Part shown: in pieces, positions 58,572 to 64,000 of the stretch
How positions within the stretch are numbered: position 1 is the first letter of the stretch
How the letters are laid out: every line of letters starts with the position of its first letter
Assembly (NCBI GenBank): GCA_021399445.1
Contig: JAJTUQ010000002.1
Span: 496,001 to 560,000, forward strand
Reading direction: 5' to 3'
Origin: Xylogone sp. PMI_703
Lineage: Eukaryota > Ascomycota > Leotiomycetes
Length of the DNA stretch: 64,000 bases
Notes under the pieces: model-generated
Databases searched by the model: none
What the model was told of the DNA's origin: nothing
The model's input: only the letters and a program-made list of their open reading frames with translations
Position numbers and translations under genes: made by a program

Positions 58572-59151
58572 TTAAGCAGGTCTTCTCTTAGCAAATTCTT
58601 CCAAATCTTTGGCCGTTGCAACACCCAGAACAAATCTTCTCTTTTCATCTGTGACAACGGCAAAATCCTGCTTCCCACCATCATTCACTCCCAGGAAAAA
58701 TGCTTCCAAATCCTCTAGCGGAGTATCCATGGTAATGACCTGGTAAGCTCTTCCCTTTCGTCGGAACTTAACCATGGCCTTCGAGACAGGGTCGTTTTCT
58801 GTAACTTTGCCCGCATCTAACAAGATTCGAAGGTGTGGCATAGAGATGTACCCAAGCAATGCACGGTCAGTATCAGACACCACGGTGAGGTGAGTATAAT
58901 CGCGTTCAAACGCCGCCATAAGAGCGCTGGAAATCGAGTCCGTAGGACTGCAAGAGAGGGCTGATGGAGGGTCCAGGTCCTCTACCGTTGCCTTTAGAGG
59001 CGCATTATTAGAAGGCAGACGAAGCTAGTGGGGTTGGAAGTCTTACTCCTCTGTACCTATTTGAAAGCTTTGACAATGCATTTTTGGATGACGAAGTAGA
59101 ATCCGATTGATTCTGCACTGCAGCACTTGTTGAAGCAATAGCCGCCGACAT
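58572..59151 (-). CDS. two-CBS-domain protein
   Basis: A small stand-alone CBS-pair protein; such pairs bind adenine nucleotides and regulate partners, but its partner is unknown. Exons 59047-59151 and 58572-58991, with a 55-bp intron (59046-58992, branch-like CTAAT), give 174 residues. A Ser/Ala-rich leader (MSAAIASTSAAVQNQSDSTS) is followed by the first CBS unit, with DSISSALMAAFERDYTHLTV and ALLGYISMPHLRILLDAG, and the second, with YQVITMDTPLEDLEAFF and VLGVATAKDLEEFAKRRPA. Both units are complete. The splice join GATVEDLDPPSALSC fits fungal relatives. It is divergent from the phosphate carrier gene. Confidence 0.88.
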
Positions 59152-59859
59152 TTTGCTATTACCCTAGTTTTGTTCACAAAAGATCCTAGTCAATCGTTGA
59201 AGCGGGATGATTTATTCCTGGAATGATGTATTTATTTGTGGCCTCAGGCAAATATATGATCATTCATCATGTCTAGGTTATTCGCAAATTCAACCATAAG
59301 TTGAGGGCAGTTATTCAAAGTATGATAGCCAAGATAAAGATTAGTATCTTCTAGAATAGCGTTTGTTCGCTACAACCAAAGCCCAACTGCATAGCGGAAA
59401 TAACTGCTCCCCTTCCGAGGTATGATGCTGTTGGAGGGAAGCGAGCCGATCAGTCCAAGCTCAAGCTGCCTCCTCCTCACATCCGTTCCTTATCCCCAGA
59501 CGTCATCTATACAGTCATCGAGAATTTTTCAGCGCTGGTCGTGCTCCATTGATCTTGCGCTCATTCTCTGTCATATTTTGATACGTTCAATTGATTCAAT
59601 TCAATCATACAGTTATATCGACGAACATTTAACTCAAATTGTTCAGTCGGCATCGCGGAGATAACAATCTCATCGTATGCACTTCCCTGTTTCAACTAGC
59701 ACTTCTGAATTAATGAATACTATTACCACTTCCATCTCTACTGGATTTCTTTAATGAAATATTTCTCTGATCTTACCAATTGATCGATCCCATCTACTGA
59801 TACGGCTTCAGCCACAGTCACTAACTGCTCTAGTTCCTCTTGAACTAATTGGAACCACA
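59152..59859. other. shared promoter of the CBS and phosphate carrier genes
   Basis: 708 bp between divergent starts. CT-rich stretches near 59740-59850 precede the carrier start. No gene. Confidence 0.5.
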
Positions 59860-61246
59860 ATGCCTCTACTTTTCCCAACACAAGATACTCTCCACACGAT
59901 TTTTCATCCAACGGCTCGTCTTAATCATCCCAAGGCCGTTGCCCAAGATGTGAAACGTACTCCACATCAAGCTCGCTCGGATCTCTACACAACCTGGTCA
60001 GTTGTTGATGACGCAAAGAACAAGGCCAATGCTCTCAGCGCAGAAGCTGCAAAGGAGTTGGAGAAAGCCAGTGGAAAGATTCAAGCGAAAACTGGGAAAA
60101 TCGAGTTGTACTCAGCTAAATATTATGCTGCTTGTACAGTTGGTGGTCTCCTTGCATGTGTAAGTCAGCTTAAGCATGCAACCTTAAGATTCTGCATGTT
60201 ATGCTTCTTTAATCCGAGTATAATTCTGCTGCGATGTGACTAATTATCGAAAGGGTCTGACACATACTGCCGTTACTCCTCTTGACCTGGTGAAATGTCG
60301 TCGCCAAGTCGATCCGAAGATGTACACTGGCAACTTCCAGGCATGGGGCAAGATTGGCCGTGCCGAGGGTTTCCGTGGAATCTACACTGGTTGGAGCCCT
60401 ACATTTTTTGGATACTCTGCCCAGGGTGCCTTCAAATACGGAGGCTATGAATTCTTCAAGAAATTCTTTGCGGATATTGTCGGACCCGAGGCTGCTCACA
60501 AGCACAGAACCTCGCTCTACCTTGTTGCCAGTGCCTCAGCTGAGTTCATTGCCGATGTTGCGCTGTGTCCATTTGAAGCTGTCAAAGTTCGAATGCAGAC
60601 AACAATCCCCCCATTTGCAACAGGAACCTTCAGTGGCATTAACGCCGTCACGTCTAAGGAAGGCTGGGCCGGTTTATACAAGGGATTATACCCTCTTTGG
60701 GGCCGTCAAATCCCATACACAATGATGAAATTCGCATCCTTTGAGACTATCGTTGAGATGATGTATGCTCGTCTACCTGGAAAGAAGTCCGATTACAGCA
60801 AGGCAGCTCAAACCTCGGTTTCTTTCGCTGGCGGATATCTTGCTGGTATTCTTTGTGCTATTGTCAGCCATCCTGCCGATGTCATGGTCAGCAAACTAAA
60901 TGCAAACCGACAACCCGGCGAGGCTTTTGGTGCTGCTATGGGACGCATTTATAAGGACATTGGCTTCATGGGTCTCTGGAACGGTCTTCCTGTTCGTATT
61001 GTGATGTAAGTGGATGTTTCTTTTCCCTCTTACAAGTACTTGAAACGTGATTATCTTGTAATAAATACTTACCTAAATCTCGCTTACCAGGATCGGAACG
61101 CTCACTGGCCTTCAATGGATGATTTATGTATGTCCTCCCTTCTAAGATATAGATGAACACTACACTAACAACGTTCGAAGGATAATTTCAAACTGCAAGT
61201 CGGTTTACCTACAACTGGAGGACCAGCACCTCCAGAAAACAAGTAA
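59860..61246 (+). CDS. mitochondrial phosphate carrier (Pic2/Mir1 type)
   Basis: An inner-membrane carrier importing phosphate with protons (the Pic2 branch also carries copper in yeast). Exons 59860-60159, 60254-61005, 61091-61127 and 61181-61246 give 384 residues. An N-terminal extension of about 80 residues, partly coiled, precedes three carrier repeats whose signatures are TPLDLVKCRRQV, CPFEAVKVRMQT and HPADVMVSKLN. The typical GWSPTFFGYSAQGAFKYGGYE and PLWGRQIPYTMMKFASFE segments are those of phosphate carriers. The ATG at 59860 is in good context (ACAATGCC). Introns are 94, 85 and 53 bp. The end is PTTGGPAPPENK. Whether it corresponds to Pic2 or Mir1 cannot be settled by eye; Pic2 is preferred. 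Confidence 0.94.
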
Positions 61247-63291
61247 TCAAATATTTGTAGATTGAAGTAGTCGGTTGTGGGTGGTTCAAGGGGGCAGATT
61301 TATGTTTTTCTCTGGGGTTTTCGCTGTTTCTCCCTGAACGCCAGCATATTTAGAGGGGACTATCAGTTATGATCCGTGCGTTTCAACGCTAAAGCCTCCA
61401 GTGGGTCTCATTCCTAGACAAGGGTCTCCAGTGATAACAAATTGGAGAGGTGCACCAGGCGGAAATATGTAGAGAGCTGATATAGTTTCAATGCAATTGA
61501 TTGTAAAGTAATTTAAAATAAGCTGCCACAAAGATCGATTATTTCTCAGGCTCATGCCATCTCTTTTTGAAGAGGCGAACACTTTAGGTATTACTTGTAT
61601 GAGAAAAGAGGTAATACTGAGAAATTGAATAAGGCTAGTAGCCTCTGGGTGAATGTTACAATAACCAGATTTACATTGAGGATTGGAGAGGACAGCTCGG
61701 GAGTGGCTACCCACTGCTACACCTGCAACTATCCTCACACTTCAAATTTGAATAGATGGATTTTATTTACTGTTCCATTTTGACCCCTGGGAATGATGCC
61801 ATCAAATTTACGGGAAACTACCGATGTTACGGAAGGTCTGGTGTACCGTTTGCGAACATAAGTAGAACATGATCTCCAGATAGATAGTCCGCGAGAAGAG
61901 GGAAAGGATTCAGTTAGAAATCGCTGCATACTTCCTTGATGTCTACCTCACATGATATGTTAATCGAAATATCTTCTCGGGTTGATCAGGTCTACCGGAA
62001 CGGTAATCTTGAAATCATACCCGTCATAACTATATCTGTATTGGAAACTAGGAACCTGGCAAACGCGTAAAGGTCATGTTAGGTTTCTGGACATTGAAGG
62101 CCATGAGCTCAGGTGATGATGAAGGAATCCCTGGAGACACTATGCGAGAAACATAACCGTAGGAGCGAATGTACGAAGATTATGTAGCCAAAATGTACAA
62201 TCAAAGTATCATTTCCACATGGTGGTCGTGGGTCAAGTTAAGATGCCAAGAGAAATGGATGAACTAGGCGACGCCTCCGTTCGCTAGACGATGCTCTCTT
62301 CGGTTTCTTATCAGACGAATCAAAGCTCTCGTTGCTCTCTTATCTCTAGATCTCTTCCAGAAAGGATGACATGAGGATATGAGAAAGAATAGGCCATAGA
62401 GTGCCGTCACCACTCCTCGGATCGTCGATATGAGGTCTCAATGCAGCTGCAATATTGAAGCTCTCATTTGACTGGCGCGTGGATCGAATGCTTCCATTTA
62501 GAACGCCTGAAAGAGCTGTACCTGCTGCGGCTTCGCCCTCATTGCGTCATGCCATCCAGAATCCAACCTGCCGTACACGAACCAACAGAGCCCTCCACGC
62601 CCGGGCTCTTCAACAGGCCCTTCTAGCTTACATGTTTCGCCAAGCAAGCCCAAAAAACAAATTTGCACGGGGCATGATGTCCTTGGAGAAAGCCCAGCCG
62701 GTAACGGATAGCTGTACTCCTAGGTCTGGTCCAATTGGAATGATAAGACCATGATGGGTGTTCTGCTCGCTGCTTTCCGTGCTTTGACACTATAATATTA
62801 TTTAAATTGGAGCGCCTCAGACCCCCAACATTCCATCTCGCAGCCCGACAGGGTGTCTGGTAGAGGCAATTATGAGGGGCAGCGCAAGGTCATGCAGGTC
62901 ATCCACCCTGATCCCGTCACCCCTACCTTCTAAGCCAGGGCAGAGGTGACAGAGTACCACAGGAGGTATAGACAATGCTGGGTAGTCTCCATAATGCTCG
63001 GGAGCTAGACATCAGGTATATAGCCAAGCCAGTGCCCGCATCGATGTAAACTTGATCTTGACATAACACGATCTCGGTATTCCCATCCATAGGTATTATA
63101 TCACCCCATACGCATGTGAATAGTCCCATACTTTAAAACAACAATCCATTGTCCACTGGTTCCCGCTTGGCTGATCTGCCCATCCTCGAAGATATCCATC
63201 TTTCCAGCTTTATATCCTTTTTGCATCTTGCACCGCATAGTTGGAATCACCACCCCTGTAAGCTACGCAAGATACCCCAGCCAGAGCCATA
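61247..63291. other. 2-kb gene-poor interval upstream of the Par32-like gene
   Basis: Only short frames (61367-61738 - strand, 62455-62754 + strand) without domains. Probably long upstream sequence of the following gene. No RNA gene seen. Confidence 0.5.
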
Positions 63292-63828
63292 ATGAGCGCA
63301 AGAAACAGCGTGGAAGTCAGTCACGGCCGCGGAGGTATGTGTTATGCTGGAATCGCAAAAGCATCCCGGATTCGACATATGTGCTTGCTGACCCCCATCT
63401 CTCTATAGGAGCCGGCAATATAAGGCAAGATGCGACTCCGTAAGTCATGCTCAAAGATACAATTTTTACATTCATTCAATGTAATTTAATGGCAACTAAT
63501 ATTTCGCCCTAGCTATGGCGATGGTGAAATCGTCCGTGAGGGAGCAGTAGGTGACCATGGTGACGGAGCCTTCAGCACCGGCCGTGGCGGAGCTGCCAAT
63601 ATCGGTTCACCAGGCCTAAAAGCCGACCATCGCAAAGATAATGAAGTGGTCCCCGAGGTTGCTCTGCGACCAAGTATGGATAAGGAGAACTTCCACACTG
63701 GAAGAGGAGGAGAAGGAAACGTCCATATTGCCGAGTCCAAGTCCTCTAAGTCCAAACATCCTGAAGGTTTGGCGGACAAGCTGAAGTACAAGATATTCGG
63801 AAGGAAGAAGGAGCCAGCCACCGTCTAG
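63292..63828 (+). CDS. Par32-like DUF3602 protein
   Basis: A small fungal protein with repeated Gly-Arg-Gly-Gly motifs; the yeast relative Par32 is phosphorylated after TORC1 inhibition and restrains ammonium permeases. Exons 63292-63334, 63409-63439 and 63513-63828 give 129 residues. Three copies of the family repeat are seen: SHGRGGAGNI (10-19, rebuilt by the first splice), STGRGGAANIGSP and HTGRGGEGNVH. The C-terminus is basic and amphipathic (LADKLKYKIFGRKK), suggesting membrane or anion contact. The ATG at 63292 is the only good start for the first exon. Introns are 74 and 73 bp. The 2-kb upstream region has no other gene. Family assignment rests on the repeats; a role in nitrogen signalling is inferred from the yeast protein. 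Confidence 0.85.
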
Positions 63829-64000
63829 GTCATTTGGAATACAGAGAGCTCTACATGAGGAAGGGGCATCCTGAACAACTCTAGCACATATTCTGAAGCT
63901 GCAGACTTCAGCAGAGTTGTGTCTGTTATCATTGCTCGTCGTATCTCTTGAAGTGTGGTGTCATATGAGCATAGATGGGGTGAAAAAGTCGGGAGGATTG

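Overview
The window is nuclear DNA of a filamentous ascomycete. Genes carry several short introns (mostly 50-100 bp, GT...AG, often with a CTAAC/CTAAT-like branch site). The gene set is typically fungal: Mediator Med14, a Fun30-type remodeller, a CreB-type deubiquitinase, Vma21, a DUF2406 protein, a Par32-like protein and a Fot1/pogo transposon. The flavour of the proteins and of the transposon suggests Leotiomycetes/Helotiales, but that is an inference and no marker gene proves it. I found 21 protein-coding genes plus one transposase, by joining exons by eye at splice sites and checking that the reading frame is kept.

Layout. 1-5.6 kb is the accessory-looking end: a DHA1-type MFS transporter cut by the left edge, a nitrilase, and an apparently intact 1,886-bp Fot1/pogo (Flipper-like) transposon. 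After 2.5 kb without a gene, 8.1-22 kb is housekeeping: MED14, a SET-domain protein with a signal-peptide-like start, FUN30/SMARCAD1, VMA21 and a DUF2406 protein. 22-28 kb is sparse and holds only the five-exon ribosomal protein gene eL33, with a group of strong stem-loops just 3' of it. 28-36.5 kb has glucose-6-phosphate dehydrogenase, ALG12, YOS1 and VPS33. 36.5-41.8 kb is a 5.3-kb interval without a recognisable gene. 41.8-64 kb has creB, a CaMK1-type kinase, a UBE2W-type E2, COQ6, TOP1, ATP3, a broken unidentified coding region, a two-CBS-domain protein, a mitochondrial phosphate carrier and a Par32-like gene.

The genes are not an operon-like system. Themes are secretion and endomembranes (VMA21, ALG12, YOS1, VPS33), mitochondrial energy metabolism (COQ6, ATP3, phosphate carrier), chromatin and transcription (MED14, FUN30, TOP1, SET protein) and signalling or ubiquitin (CaMK, UBE2W, CreB). 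Several neighbours are divergent and could share promoters: FUN30/VMA21, ALG12/YOS1, CaMK/UBE2W, TOP1/ATP3 and CBS/phosphate carrier.

The most unexplained signals are non-coding. One is a 30-bp RNA-type hairpin (25543-25635, both non-Watson-Crick pairs being G-U on the + strand) among other stem-loops and a T8 run. The other is GTAC-core palindromes that I see concentrated in the long intergenic stretches. No CRISPR array, rRNA or intact tRNA gene was seen.
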